This document shows positions 56,144-64,000 of a stretch of 64,000 bases of DNA, in pieces. Source of the DNA: Methylovirgula sp. HY1. Its GTDB lineage: Bacteria; Pseudomonadota; Alphaproteobacteria; Rhizobiales; Beijerinckiaceae. A program made the position numbers and the translations under genes. The stretch is taken from NCBI RefSeq assembly GCF_019343105.1, contig NZ_CP073764.1:2108001-2172000 (forward strand). The letters run 5' to 3'. How positions within the stretch are numbered: the stretch's first letter is position 1; every line of letters begins with the position of its first letter. The notes beneath the pieces were generated by a model. That model was not told the DNA's origin and made no database searches. It saw only the letters and a list, made by a program, of their open reading frames with translations.

Positions 56144-57472
56144 TTATTGCCCAGCCCGTTTGCGTAGCTTTGCGAGCAGGTCGGCGCCTCCGACTCCATC
56201 GGCCGGATGAATGCCGACGGCGCGCTGAAACGCATGAATCGCATCGCGCGAACTTGGACCGAATTTTCCGTCGATCGTCCCACTATAATAGCCGAGCCGT
56301 CGCAACAGGCGCTGGATCTCAGCCTTTTCCGCATGGTCCCAAAGCGGCACGCCGCTCGGCCAGGGCGTGCCGAGTCCCGGCTTTCCGGCGATCCGGTCGG
56401 CGAGACAGCCGAGAGACAGCGCATAGGCGTCGGAATTATTATAGGTTTTGATCACCCAATAATTGCTGCCGAGAAGGAAGGCCGGCCCCTTGGCGCCCGC
56501 CGGAAAGAACAATGTCGCGGCGCCGGTTTTCGGCAAATCGCTCCCGTCGGCGGGACGAAAACCCCAAGCCGCCCAGTCGCGAAAATCCGCGTGCAGCGTG
56601 GCATAGTCGAAATGCGCCGGCAGGCGGACTTCGACGCCCCAGCGAGCGCCACGTTGCCACCCCGACGTTTGAAGAAATTGGGCAATCGAAGCGAGAATAT
56701 CCGGCACATTTGTCCAGATGTCCGGCGCCGCCGCTCCGGAAAAGCTCACCGCATGCGCCAGATAAGTCGAGGGCAAAAATTGCGGGCCGCCCATGGCACC
56801 GGCCCAGGATCCCTTCATCATTGTGCGGGCGATGGCGCCGCGCTGCAAAATGACCAGCCCATCCAAAAGTTCGTCACGGAACAGGCCGCGATCACGCCGC
56901 AGAAAGGCGAGCGTCGCCAGCGACCGAATCACATCCTTGCCCCCCGTGGCTCGGCTAAAGTCGCTTTCCATTCCCCAGGCGGCCAGGAGAATTGGCCCGG
57001 GCACGCCATAACGGCGCGTAATTTCCGCGAGTTGCCTGCGCCATCGAACCGCCAGAGCCCGGCCTTGGGTGATTCGCCGGGGGGCGACCGCTCCGGTGAA
57101 ATAAGCTGAGAAAGGCCGCGCGAATTCGCTCTGCCGGACAGACGCCCGGGCCACTGATGGATCAAGCGTCAAGTCACGAATCGCCGCTTCGAAGGTGGCG
57201 CGCGCGATCCCGCGCGCCGCGGCTTGCGGAAAGAGCTGTCCGAGAAAAGCGTGGAAATCGCGCGCCTCGTGAGCCCGCGTGCTCGGGCCGCCAATAGCGG
57301 GGACGGCGCTTCTTTCGGCGGCGACCGCTACCGGGACACCCCAGGGCGCGCGAAAGCGAAGCCCTGGCGAGCCCAAGCCCGAGAGAAAGATACAAATGGC
57401 AAAGGACGGAGCCACAATCTTGATTGCCGCCGAACTTTGCGGGCGCGGCGCGCACCGATCAAAATTTTTCAT
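56144..57472 (-). CDS. MltB-like lytic murein transglycosylase with peptidoglycan-binding domain
   Basis: 442 residues. It cleaves peptidoglycan glycan strands, forming 1,6-anhydro ends. An N-terminal hydrophobic segment (about 18-52) is probably a signal peptide or anchor. The SLT_2 domain (about 72-365) has catalytic Glu169 in AAWGMESDFSRATGG, then RDELLDGLVIL, GSWAGAMGGPQFLPSTYL and SNYWVIKTYNNSDAYAL. A PG-binding-1 domain (about 375-435; IQRLLRRLGYYSGTIDGKFGP...AIHAFQ) follows. This is the standard alphaproteobacterial arrangement. A lone gene convergent with the outer-membrane channel. Confidence 0.92.
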   Translation of the reverse strand: MKNFDRCAPRPQSSAAIKIVAPSFAICIFLSGLGSPGLRFRAPWGVPVAVAAERSAVPAIGGPSTRAHEARDFHAFLGQLFPQAAARGIARATFEAAIRDLTLDPSVARASVRQSEFARPFSAYFTGAVAPRRITQGRALAVRWRRQLAEITRRYGVPGPILLAAWGMESDFSRATGGKDVIRSLATLAFLRRDRGLFRDELLDGLVILQRGAIARTMMKGSWAGAMGGPQFLPSTYLAHAVSFSGAAAPDIWTNVPDILASIAQFLQTSGWQRGARWGVEVRLPAHFDYATLHADFRDWAAWGFRPADGSDLPKTGAATLFFPAGAKGPAFLLGSNYWVIKTYNNSDAYALSLGCLADRIAGKPGLGTPWPSGVPLWDHAEKAEIQRLLRRLGYYSGTIDGKFGPSSRDAIHAFQRAVGIHPADGVGGADLLAKLRKRAGQ

Positions 57473-57972
57473 CGCGTGCCCCGGATTCGTTATTCTCGAC
57501 GCCTATTATAATGATTTCGATGCAGCTTGCCGATGCGCCGCGCCAACCGTGCAAAACGGCGCATTGAACCTGTGGGACATGGCCGATCGCGACTGGACGG
57601 CGACGCAGCCCTGGTTCATTCTGTGCTTAGATCTGACGCTGGCTGAAGCTCAGGTTCCACGGACATCACGTATGGACGCGGTAATTTTGTCCACAGGCAT
57701 CATTTTCTTCGCGGAAAGCCTCGATTGCGAATCACGCGAGGATAGAAAGCCCGATCGCAGGGTAGAACTTAGGGCCGCTTGGCCCAAATTCCGCCGTCAA
57801 TCAATCACAAGACGGGCTCCGCAGTGAAGTTTGGTTCTCTTCGGAAGGGGCCTGAGCGACACCAATTGGCATTAGATTGGTCGGATACGCTGTCTTTTCA
57901 GGTCGGTGGGGCATCATATGTCATCAAAGTGCCACCCGACTCGGCCATTAACACATCGGTCAATGGGGGCTC
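57473..57972. other. Intergenic region upstream of the phosphoesterase gene
   Basis: 500 bp between divergent genes. Plus-strand frames here (57279-57827, 57779-57976) show no recognisable motif and partly run antisense to the transglycosylase gene. It presumably holds promoters for both flanking genes. Confidence 0.4.
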
Positions 57973-58809
57973 ATGATCGTGGCCAAGAAAGATCACGATA
58001 GCATTGCGGTCCGAACGCTTTTCTTGTCGGACATTCACCTCGGCACGCGTGGCTGCCAGGCGTTGCTGCTCCTTGAGTTCCTGAAGCGTTGTGACGTCGA
58101 GACGATCTATTTGGTCGGCGATATCATCGACGGATGGCGGCTGAAATCGGGATGGTACTGGCCGCAGGCCCATAATGACGTTGTGCAAAAGCTTCTGCGG
58201 CGCGTCCACAAGGGCGCGAAACTCATCTACGTTCCCGGCAATCACGACGAATTCATGCGCGATTACATCGGGCATAATTTTGGCGGCGTCGAAATATTGG
58301 ACACTGCGATTCATGAGGCGGCGGACGGCAAGCGCTATCTCGTGATGCATGGCGACCATTTCGACATGGTCGTGCGACATGCGCCTTGGCTCGCCTATCT
58401 CGGCGACGGCGCCTATACCCTCGCGCTCGTCATCAATACCTATGTCAATGCCGTGCGGCGGCGCCTCGGCCTTGCCTATTGGTCTCTGTCCGCATGGGCG
58501 AAGATGAAAGTGAAGACAGCCGTCAATCACATCGGGAAATTCGAGGAGCTGCTGGCCCTCGAAGCCCGGCGGCGCGATGTCCAAGGCGTCATCTGCGGCC
58601 ACATCCACCATGCCATCATCCATGATGAATTCGGCGTGCGCTATATGAATACCGGCGATTGGGTCGAGAGCTGCACCGCGCTCGTCGAACATTTCGACGG
58701 CAGTTTCGAAATCATCCATTGGGCTGATGAAATGCGGCGCCAGACGGACACCGAAGTCGTGACCGAATTGCCGCGGCGGCGACGCGAAGCAAAGGCCTCT
58801 GCGGCGTGA
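57973..58809 (+). CDS. Calcineurin-like phosphoesterase, LpxH/COG2908-like
   Basis: 278 residues with all five metallophosphoesterase blocks: LSDIHLGTRG, VGDIIDGWRL, VPGNHDEFM, MHGDHFDM and CGHIHHAII. It belongs to the COG2908 group often annotated as UDP-2,3-diacylglucosamine diphosphatase (LpxH). It is longer than LpxH (about 240), and alphaproteobacteria generally use LpxI for that step, so another phospho-substrate is likely. It overlaps the following GT4 gene by 4 bp (GTGA), which ties the two together, perhaps in glycolipid synthesis. Confidence 0.88.
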   Translation: MIVAKKDHDSIAVRTLFLSDIHLGTRGCQALLLLEFLKRCDVETIYLVGDIIDGWRLKSGWYWPQAHNDVVQKLLRRVHKGAKLIYVPGNHDEFMRDYIGHNFGGVEILDTAIHEAADGKRYLVMHGDHFDMVVRHAPWLAYLGDGAYTLALVINTYVNAVRRRLGLAYWSLSAWAKMKVKTAVNHIGKFEELLALEARRRDVQGVICGHIHHAIIHDEFGVRYMNTGDWVESCTALVEHFDGSFEIIHWADEMRRQTDTEVVTELPRRRREAKASAA

Positions 58810-59864
58810 CAAAACTTCTCGTCGCGACGGACGCCTGGAGCCCGCAGATCAACGGCGTCGTTCGGTCGCTTGAAAATATTGCTGCCCATGCGGCCTCCTT
58901 CGATATGGAGGTGAAGTTTCTCACCCCCTCCGACTTCTGGACCATGCCTTTGCCGGGCTATGGTGAGATTCGGCTGGCTCTCACCAATCGGCGCAAGATT
59001 GCCGCCTCGATCGCCGCTTTCGCCCCGGATTTTGTGCATATTGCAACGGAAGGTCCGATCGGCCTCGCGGCCCGGCGCGCCTGTCTGCGTGAGAATCGCG
59101 CCTTCACGACGAGCTACCACACCCGCTTTCCGGAATATGTCGCGGCCCGCGCGCCCGTGCCGATGAGGTTCACCTACGCGGTCTTGCGGCGCTTTCATAA
59201 TGCCGCCGCCGGCACCATGGTCAGCTCGCCGAGTCTCGAGCATGTGCTGGCCGGCCATGGATTTCGCAATCTGATGCGCTGGTCGCGCGGCGTTGACGAC
59301 ACGCTGTTTCGTCCGCGCACGGAAAATGTTCTGGATCACTTGCCGCGCCCGATCTTTCTTTTCGTCGGTCGGCTCGCCGTCGAGAAGAACATTGAGGCTT
59401 TTCTGAAGCTCGAGTTGCCGGGCTCAAAAGTCGTGGTCGGCAATGGGCCTTTGCAGGCACGCCTCGCCGCGACCTATCCTGACACGCATTTCCTCGGTGC
59501 GCTCTGCGGCGAACAGCTCGCCCAGGTCTATGCGTCGGCCGATGTCTTCGTCTTCCCAAGCCTCACCGATACGTTCGGCATCGTTCTTCTCGAAGCGCTC
59601 GCCTCGGGCGTCCCGGTCGCGGCTTTCCCGGTGACGGGGCCGCTCGATGTCATCGGCGATTCGGGCGCCGGCGTGCTCGCGCATGATCTTCAGGAGGCGG
59701 CCCTCGGTGCTCTGAATATTTCGCGCGAACGTTGTCGCAAACATGCCGTCAACTTCACCTGGAAAGAAAGCGCCCGGCAATTCTTCGACAATATCCGCAC
59801 CGCGCAATTGGACCCGCGGGTTTCGGCGGCGCGAAAGTTCGCGCGTTTTGTCAGGCTTGCGTGA
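58806..59864 (+). CDS. GT4-family glycosyltransferase, lipid-glycosyltransferase-like
   Basis: 352 residues with a GT-B fold. The acceptor-side start LVATDAWSPQINGVVRSLENI, then FVHIATEGPIGLAARRACL and FTTSYHTRFPEYV, resembles SqdX/Agt-type enzymes that glycosylate diacylglycerol. The donor domain has FVGRLAVEKNIEAFL and the GT4 E-x7-E-type block VFPSLTDTFGIVLLEALASGVPVAAF. It starts with GTG overlapping the phosphoesterase stop, so the two are coupled. The sugar donor and lipid acceptor cannot be told from sequence. Confidence 0.88.
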   Translation: MTKLLVATDAWSPQINGVVRSLENIAAHAASFDMEVKFLTPSDFWTMPLPGYGEIRLALTNRRKIAASIAAFAPDFVHIATEGPIGLAARRACLRENRAFTTSYHTRFPEYVAARAPVPMRFTYAVLRRFHNAAAGTMVSSPSLEHVLAGHGFRNLMRWSRGVDDTLFRPRTENVLDHLPRPIFLFVGRLAVEKNIEAFLKLELPGSKVVVGNGPLQARLAATYPDTHFLGALCGEQLAQVYASADVFVFPSLTDTFGIVLLEALASGVPVAAFPVTGPLDVIGDSGAGVLAHDLQEAALGALNISRERCRKHAVNFTWKESARQFFDNIRTAQLDPRVSAARKFARFVRLA

Positions 59865-59930
59865 GCCGCCTAATCCACTCTCGGCATTGGTCACGCAAAA
59901 GCGCTGATACACGGGCGGCGTTCGCCGATG

Positions 59931-61745
59931 TCAGGCCTCGCCGAGCCATTTCTCGCCGCTCAACTCGCGGCGAGCCTTTTCGAGTTCTTCCGTGTAGCGG
60001 CGCAACACATGCGCCTCGGTCAGCATGCCGACGATCTGCCGGCTGTGAAGATCGCCGAGCACCGCCAATGCCTCACTTTCGCTGCGTTCGAAAATATCGG
60101 CGGCATCCTTGATGTTCATGCCGGGAAACAAAACGTCCTCCTGATAGCGGAGGAGCGTTTCGATCGGCGCCTGCGGATCCTCGCCATTCGACGCGGCCAA
60201 ATGCGCATCCGTGACGGAGACGAGGCCGGCATAGCGTCCAGCAGCATCGGTAGCGACCACCCATTGCCGCGAACCCAGCGGAAACTCCTCCATGAAGTCG
60301 GCGATCTTTTGATAGGACATCACTGTCCTGACATCGGTCTTCATCATACGACCGACGGTCAGCGTTCGCATCCAGCTGACATCCTGCGCGCTGCGAATCG
60401 ACTCGCCGCGCAGATGCATGCGCCAAGTCGCGAATGAATAGCCGAAAGTCTGGCGCACGATCACCGACACGATGGTCGAAGCGATCAGGACCATAATGAC
60501 CAATTGGAAATCGCCGGTGGTCTCAAGCGCGAGAAAGCTCATGGTGAGCGGGCCGCCGATGATCGCGACGGCGAGCGCGGACATGCCGACCGCCGCGTAG
60601 ATGGAAGAATCGGGTACGATGGCTGGCGCCAGCATCGGCACCGCTATGGCGAAGACCTTGCCGATCATCGCCCCGAGAAACAGCGAGGCGAAGAAAAGAC
60701 CGCCGCGGAACCCGGAGCCGATCGACACGGCGGAGGCGATCGATTTCAGCAGCACAATGACGCTCAGCCAAACCAAACTGCTTTCCACCGAGCCGAAGAG
60801 TTCGAACAAGCCGCCATGTCCGGACGAAAGCACCTTAGGGGTGACGAGCGCGAGGCCACCAAGAACGAGGCCGCCGACAGCCGGCTGTAGAAAGACCGGC
60901 AGATGGCTGCGCCTGAACAAGACTTCAACAAAGGTGACCGCCCGCATGATGCCTATGCCGACGGATGAGCAGAACAGCGCCAACATCAACAGCGCGGCGA
61001 GATCGGATTGGGTGATCTCTGCAATCGGCGCAAGCTGGCCGATGAAGGTCCCATGGATACCGAGCGCCTTGACGACGAGCACACCGCTGATCGACGCGGA
61101 TACGATCGGCGCGAGGCCGAATGGCGTATAGGTGCCGACGATTAGTTCAAAGGCATAGAAAGCGCCTGTCAGAGGCGCTCCAAAGGCCGCGCCGATGGCT
61201 CCGGCTGCGCCGCAACCGACCAGGGTGCGCATATCGCTGCGGCGCAATTTGAGCGCCGCGCCGACGACCGAAGCGAAGCCGGAACCGATTTGGGTAAAGC
61301 CGGCTTCGAGGCCGACCGAGCCGCCGACGCCCGACGAAACCACGGTTTGCGCGGTGATCAATAGGCTGTCGATGAGCGACATGCGGCCACCCTGCAGCGC
61401 ATTTGCTTCGATCGGATCGATCGGCCGCCGCGGCCGCCATTTCCTGATGAGCAGCCCCGTCACGCCGAGAAACAAGCCACCCGCGGCCGGCACAAGCGCC
61501 AGCCAAGGCATGGCCAACGTGGTGAGCCCGCTCAAGCTGGAGGCGGCAAGCGGCATGCCGAAGAGCAGATGGTGGAGCAGAGCCACCGTCCATCGGATCA
61601 CCGCGACAAAAGCGCCTGCAAAGCCGCCGACAAGCACGGCGACGCCGATCAGTGCAAATTCGCTCCGCCGAACGAGCGCGCGCAGCCGCGCCGGCAGATT
61701 GAACCGACTGGGTTCGGAACTTAATGTCGGCGCTGCAGAATCCAT
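59931..61745 (-). CDS. ClC-family chloride channel/antiporter with CBS domains
   Basis: 604 residues. The membrane ClC domain (about 40-430) has the ion-path motifs GGSVGLEAGFTQIGSG, where Glu aligns with the gating Glu of G-R-E-G-P, and SIGSGFRGGLFFASLFLGAMIG. A C-terminal pair of CBS domains (about 460-590; VGRMMKTDVRTVMSYQKIADF...) would sense adenine nucleotides or ionic strength. The frame extends 15 codons upstream only to an ATT, so the ATG at 61745 is used. Whether it is a channel or a H+/Cl- or fluoride exchanger cannot be decided, though the Glu suggests exchange. Confidence 0.93.
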   Translation of the reverse strand: MDSAAPTLSSEPSRFNLPARLRALVRRSEFALIGVAVLVGGFAGAFVAVIRWTVALLHHLLFGMPLAASSLSGLTTLAMPWLALVPAAGGLFLGVTGLLIRKWRPRRPIDPIEANALQGGRMSLIDSLLITAQTVVSSGVGGSVGLEAGFTQIGSGFASVVGAALKLRRSDMRTLVGCGAAGAIGAAFGAPLTGAFYAFELIVGTYTPFGLAPIVSASISGVLVVKALGIHGTFIGQLAPIAEITQSDLAALLMLALFCSSVGIGIMRAVTFVEVLFRRSHLPVFLQPAVGGLVLGGLALVTPKVLSSGHGGLFELFGSVESSLVWLSVIVLLKSIASAVSIGSGFRGGLFFASLFLGAMIGKVFAIAVPMLAPAIVPDSSIYAAVGMSALAVAIIGGPLTMSFLALETTGDFQLVIMVLIASTIVSVIVRQTFGYSFATWRMHLRGESIRSAQDVSWMRTLTVGRMMKTDVRTVMSYQKIADFMEEFPLGSRQWVVATDAAGRYAGLVSVTDAHLAASNGEDPQAPIETLLRYQEDVLFPGMNIKDAADIFERSESEALAVLGDLHSRQIVGMLTEAHVLRRYTEELEKARRELSGEKWLGEA

Positions 61746-62150
61746 CGGTTCACTCGGCTTGGCCCGGCCCGGGAGCTTGCGGCACAGCAATTAACGCGGA
61801 CGGTCCGCCAATTCGGCTTTTCGATCAGCGACACCTACCGACCCGGTTCCTGAAGGGAACGGAGCCGCAGCAAGAACGATCCGGCGAGAGCCCGTTCTTG
61901 TCGAACAAACCGACCGATATTTCGCGAACATACTCAAGGAATCGCCCTCATTCGCGCATTGACGCGTCGTCTTCGGCGAAAATGCGACGCATGCCGCACC
62001 AGCCGCGTCGATGGTGAACGAGCCGCGCCGCATCCATGCTTTTTTCGCGCCGCGATCAAGACTTTCGATCAAGCGCGGCCATAAGGCGGAAGGCAGAAAT
62101 CTTGCCGGCCGCTGAAGCGCCGCCGACGATTTTCTCCGCGCCGGGTACCC
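61746..62150. other. cheW-clc intergenic region
   Basis: 405 bp with no gene I can support. A minus-strand frame at 61791-62072 lacks any recognisable motif. Confidence 0.4.
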
Positions 62151-62615
62151 TCATGCGGCCTCGCATTCGAGCAGGGGGAGGACATTGTCGAGGGCAATAT
62201 GGCTGATCATCCGGCCATCGATGGCCAGCACGCCACGCACGAACAACTTCGCCATTTCGGAGGCGACATCCGGCGTCGGCTGCACCGCATCGCCGGAGAC
62301 GGTCAAAATGTCCGACACCGCTTCGACGAGGAGGCCGACGACCTGCTCGCCGACCTGAACCACCATGATGACATGCCGCGCCGTCGGCTCCGAGGGACCA
62401 ATGCCGAGCCTGGCCGAAAGATCGACGATCGGCAGCACCGCGCCGCGCAGATTGATCACCCCGCGCACGAAGCCCGGCGATTGCGGCAAAGGCGTCGCCG
62501 GCGTGAACCCGCGGATCTCCCGCACCGCCATGATATCGACGCAGAATTCCTGCGCGCCAATGCGGAAGGCCATCAGTTCGCGCCCATCCATGGCATCCGT
62601 CCTAAATTCGTTCAT
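62151..62615 (-). CDS. cheW: Chemotaxis coupling protein CheW
   Basis: 154 residues. CheW bridges chemoreceptors and the CheA kinase. The double SH3-like fold is recognisable: [68 protein letters not shown] and [22 protein letters not shown]. It lies 104 bp downstream of an MCP gene on the same strand, with the 73-bp palindromic repeat between. cheA is not in the window. Confidence 0.94.
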   Translation of the reverse strand: MNEFRTDAMDGRELMAFRIGAQEFCVDIMAVREIRGFTPATPLPQSPGFVRGVINLRGAVLPIVDLSARLGIGPSEPTARHVIMVVQVGEQVVGLLVEAVSDILTVSGDAVQPTPDVASEMAKLFVRGVLAIDGRMISHIALDNVLPLLECEAA

Positions 62616-62650
62616 CGGACCAATTCCAATGCTGCGACGTCACTCTGGAA

Positions 62651-62723
62651 CATGCTCCAGCTCATTGATTTGGAGCGTTTTCCTCTCGATCGGGTGAGTC
62701 CACTCGATCGGAAAGCGCTCTAG
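62651..62723. repeat. 73-bp palindromic repeat, copy 2
   Basis: Second copy of the element at 10110-10182, same orientation, with a few substitutions. It lies between the MCP and cheW genes, and its terminal CTAG provides the MCP stop codon (TAG, complement of 62720-62722). As RNA it would form a hairpin immediately after the MCP stop. Confidence 0.75.
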
Positions 62724-64000
62724 AACTCTTCCCATTCGTCATGTTGACTTTGAGCCTGCGGCTTGGGTGCGGCGCCGCCGCCACGCGAGGCGACGGTCTT
62801 CATGGCCTGACGCGGCGCGGCTTTGCCGCCACGCGGCATCGCCACCACATGGTCGCCATGACCCGCGGCCGGCGCCCCGACCTGGAAGCGTCCGATCAGG
62901 CGGGTCAGCTCTTCCGTCTCCTGCGACAGCGTATGGCTCGCCGCGGTCGATTCCTCGACCATGGCGGCATTCTGCTGCGTCACCTGATCCATCTGATTGA
63001 CCGCCGTATTGACCTCCTGCAGGCCCGTCGCCTGATCCTGCGCCGAGGTCGCGATCTCCGACACGATCGCGTCGATCTCCGCCACCTGAGTGAAGATCCG
63101 CTCCAAAGCCTTGCCCGTCTCGGCGACGAGATCGACGCCCTGCTCGACCTGGATCGTCGAGGCCGAGATCAGGCCCTTGATCTCCTTCGCCGCCTCGGCC
63201 GAGCGCTGCGCCAAGGCGCGCACTTCGGAAGCCACCACCGCGAAGCCGCGGCCGGCATCGCCCGCCCGCGCCGCTTCCACCCCGGCGTTCAAGGCGAGAA
63301 GATTGGTCTGGAAGGCGATTTCGTCGATCACCCCGATGATCTGGCCGATCTGCTGTGAGGATTTCTCGATCCCGCTCATCGCCGTGATCGCCTGGCGCAC
63401 CACGCCGCTGCCCTTTTCGGCATCCGACTTCGCCGTCGACACGACCTGGCGGGCATGCGTCGCGCCCTGCGCCGTCTTGCGCACCGTCGTGGTAATCTCG
63501 CCCAGCGCCGCCGCCGTCTCTTCGAGGCTCGCCGCCTGCTGCTCGGTACGCCGCGACAGATCATCCGCCGCGACCGCGATCTCCTTGGTGCCGGAACGGA
63601 TGGCATGGGTATTGGTAGAAACGCTCAGCATCACCTGCTGCAGCTTCTCCGCCGAGACATTGAAGTTGGCGCGGATCTTTTCATATTCCTCGCTGAACGC
63701 CTGGGTCAGGCGGCACGTCAAATCTCCATCCGACTGCCGCTCGAGAGCATTGGTGATCGAATTGACGAAGACATGGTGAGCGTCGATATATTTCTGCGTC
63801 TCGGCCTCCTGCCGAATCTGCTCTTCTTCGGCCATGCGGCTCTGTTCGGCCGCTTGCGCTTCGAGCCGCATCTTCTCCACCGCATTGGCCTTGAAGATCT
63901 GCACCGTATGCACCATGTCGCCGATCTCGTCGCCCTCGCCCATCGAGGGAACGTCGACCTTCGTATCGCCCTGCGCCAAGGCCTTCATGCAGCCGTTCAG
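62720..64000 (-). CDS. Methyl-accepting chemotaxis protein (5' end outside window)
   Basis: Only the C-terminal 426 or so residues are seen; the frame runs off the window end, so the sensor domain and membrane helices are missing. A HAMP-like segment comes first (about the first 55 residues seen), then a long coiled coil. The signalling hairpin contains DEIAFQTNLLALNAGVEAA and RAGDAGRGFAVVASEVRALA, of the alphaproteobacterial type (NAGVEAARAGDAGRGF). An Ala/Gly/Gln linker ends in DEWEEF, which resembles the W-x-x-F pentapeptide used to tether CheR/CheB. cheW follows. Confidence 0.94.
   Translation of the reverse strand: MNGCMKALAQGDTKVDVPSMGEGDEIGDMVHTVQIFKANAVEKMRLEAQAAEQSRMAEEEQIRQEAETQKYIDAHHVFVNSITNALERQSDGDLTCRLTQAFSEEYEKIRANFNVSAEKLQQVMLSVSTNTHAIRSGTKEIAVAADDLSRRTEQQAASLEETAAALGEITTTVRKTAQGATHARQVVSTAKSDAEKGSGVVRQAITAMSGIEKSSQQIGQIIGVIDEIAFQTNLLALNAGVEAARAGDAGRGFAVVASEVRALAQRSAEAAKEIKGLISASTIQVEQGVDLVAETGKALERIFTQVAEIDAIVSEIATSAQDQATGLQEVNTAVNQMDQVTQQNAAMVEESTAASHTLSQETEELTRLIGRFQVGAPAAGHGDHVVAMPRGGKAAPRQAMKTVASRGGGAAPKPQAQSQHDEWEEF

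Noticed and set aside
61791-62072. 93-codon frame between cheW and the ClC gene
   Set aside because: No motif, no ribosome-binding site, and biased composition.

Overview
The window comes from a high-GC alphaproteobacterium of the order Hyphomicrobiales (Rhizobiales). Small family proteins (DUF2905, DUF6460, DUF805 between dapD and dapE, DUF952 next to pyrD) and operon order (lysC-ptsP-prfA; rpmH-rnpA-yidC-engB-argB-HAD-dapD-DUF805-dapE; rph-rdgB) are typical of that order. The style of the intergenic palindromes hints at Beijerinckiaceae or a related methylotroph group, but nothing here proves the family. I see no rRNA, tRNA, CRISPR array, transposase or integrase. The window is mostly chromosomal core with short accessory insertions.

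Layout. 0.1-4.8 kb: a PCu(A)C copper chaperone, then tolQ-tolR-tolA-tolB without pal. 4.9-10.0 kb: purH, a gene-poor stretch with a 34-bp perfect palindrome, a YbjQ-like protein, a half-size EamA transporter and a large vWA/amidotransferase-like membrane protein. 10.2-14.3 kb: an envelope-glycan operon (FAD-dependent oxidoreductase, GtrA flippase, polytopic GT-C-like protein). 14.4-18.4 kb: a solitary type IIG restriction-modification enzyme and a DUF4160/DUF2442 pair wedged between rpoD and a displaced copy of the rpoD 3' end. 18.4-24.0 kb: rpoD, dnaG, panB. 24.0-28.6 kb: a catabolic cluster (alpha/beta hydrolase, GntR regulator, aldehyde dehydrogenase, MFS transporter). 28.6-33.4 kb: DUF952-pyrD, the wreck of a MATE efflux gene, DUF6460, and a response regulator divergent from an SSS symporter. 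33.5-41.8 kb: prfA, ptsP, lysC (minus strand), ubiG and an OafA-type acyltransferase (plus strand). 41.8-50.2 kb: the rpmH-to-dapE block, covering ribosome and membrane biogenesis, arginine synthesis and the lysine/diaminopimelate pathway. 50.2-57.5 kb: small conserved unknowns, rdgB-rph, a COG4313 outer-membrane channel with a clear terminator, and an MltB-like transglycosylase. 58.0-64.0 kb: a calcineurin-like phosphoesterase/GT4 pair, a CBS-domain ClC channel, cheW, and an MCP that runs off the window end.

The most interesting features are the rpoD-end duplication flanking the DUF4160/DUF2442 pair beside a type IIG enzyme with an AT-richer recognition segment; a DnaG primase with no zinc-ribbon ligands; an alpha/beta hydrolase with Gly in place of the nucleophile; the internally deleted MATE pseudogene; and a 73-bp palindromic repeat, one copy of which supplies the stop codon of the MCP gene. 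Several core operons lack usual partners (pal, prmC, hemW), which suggests repeated local rearrangement.
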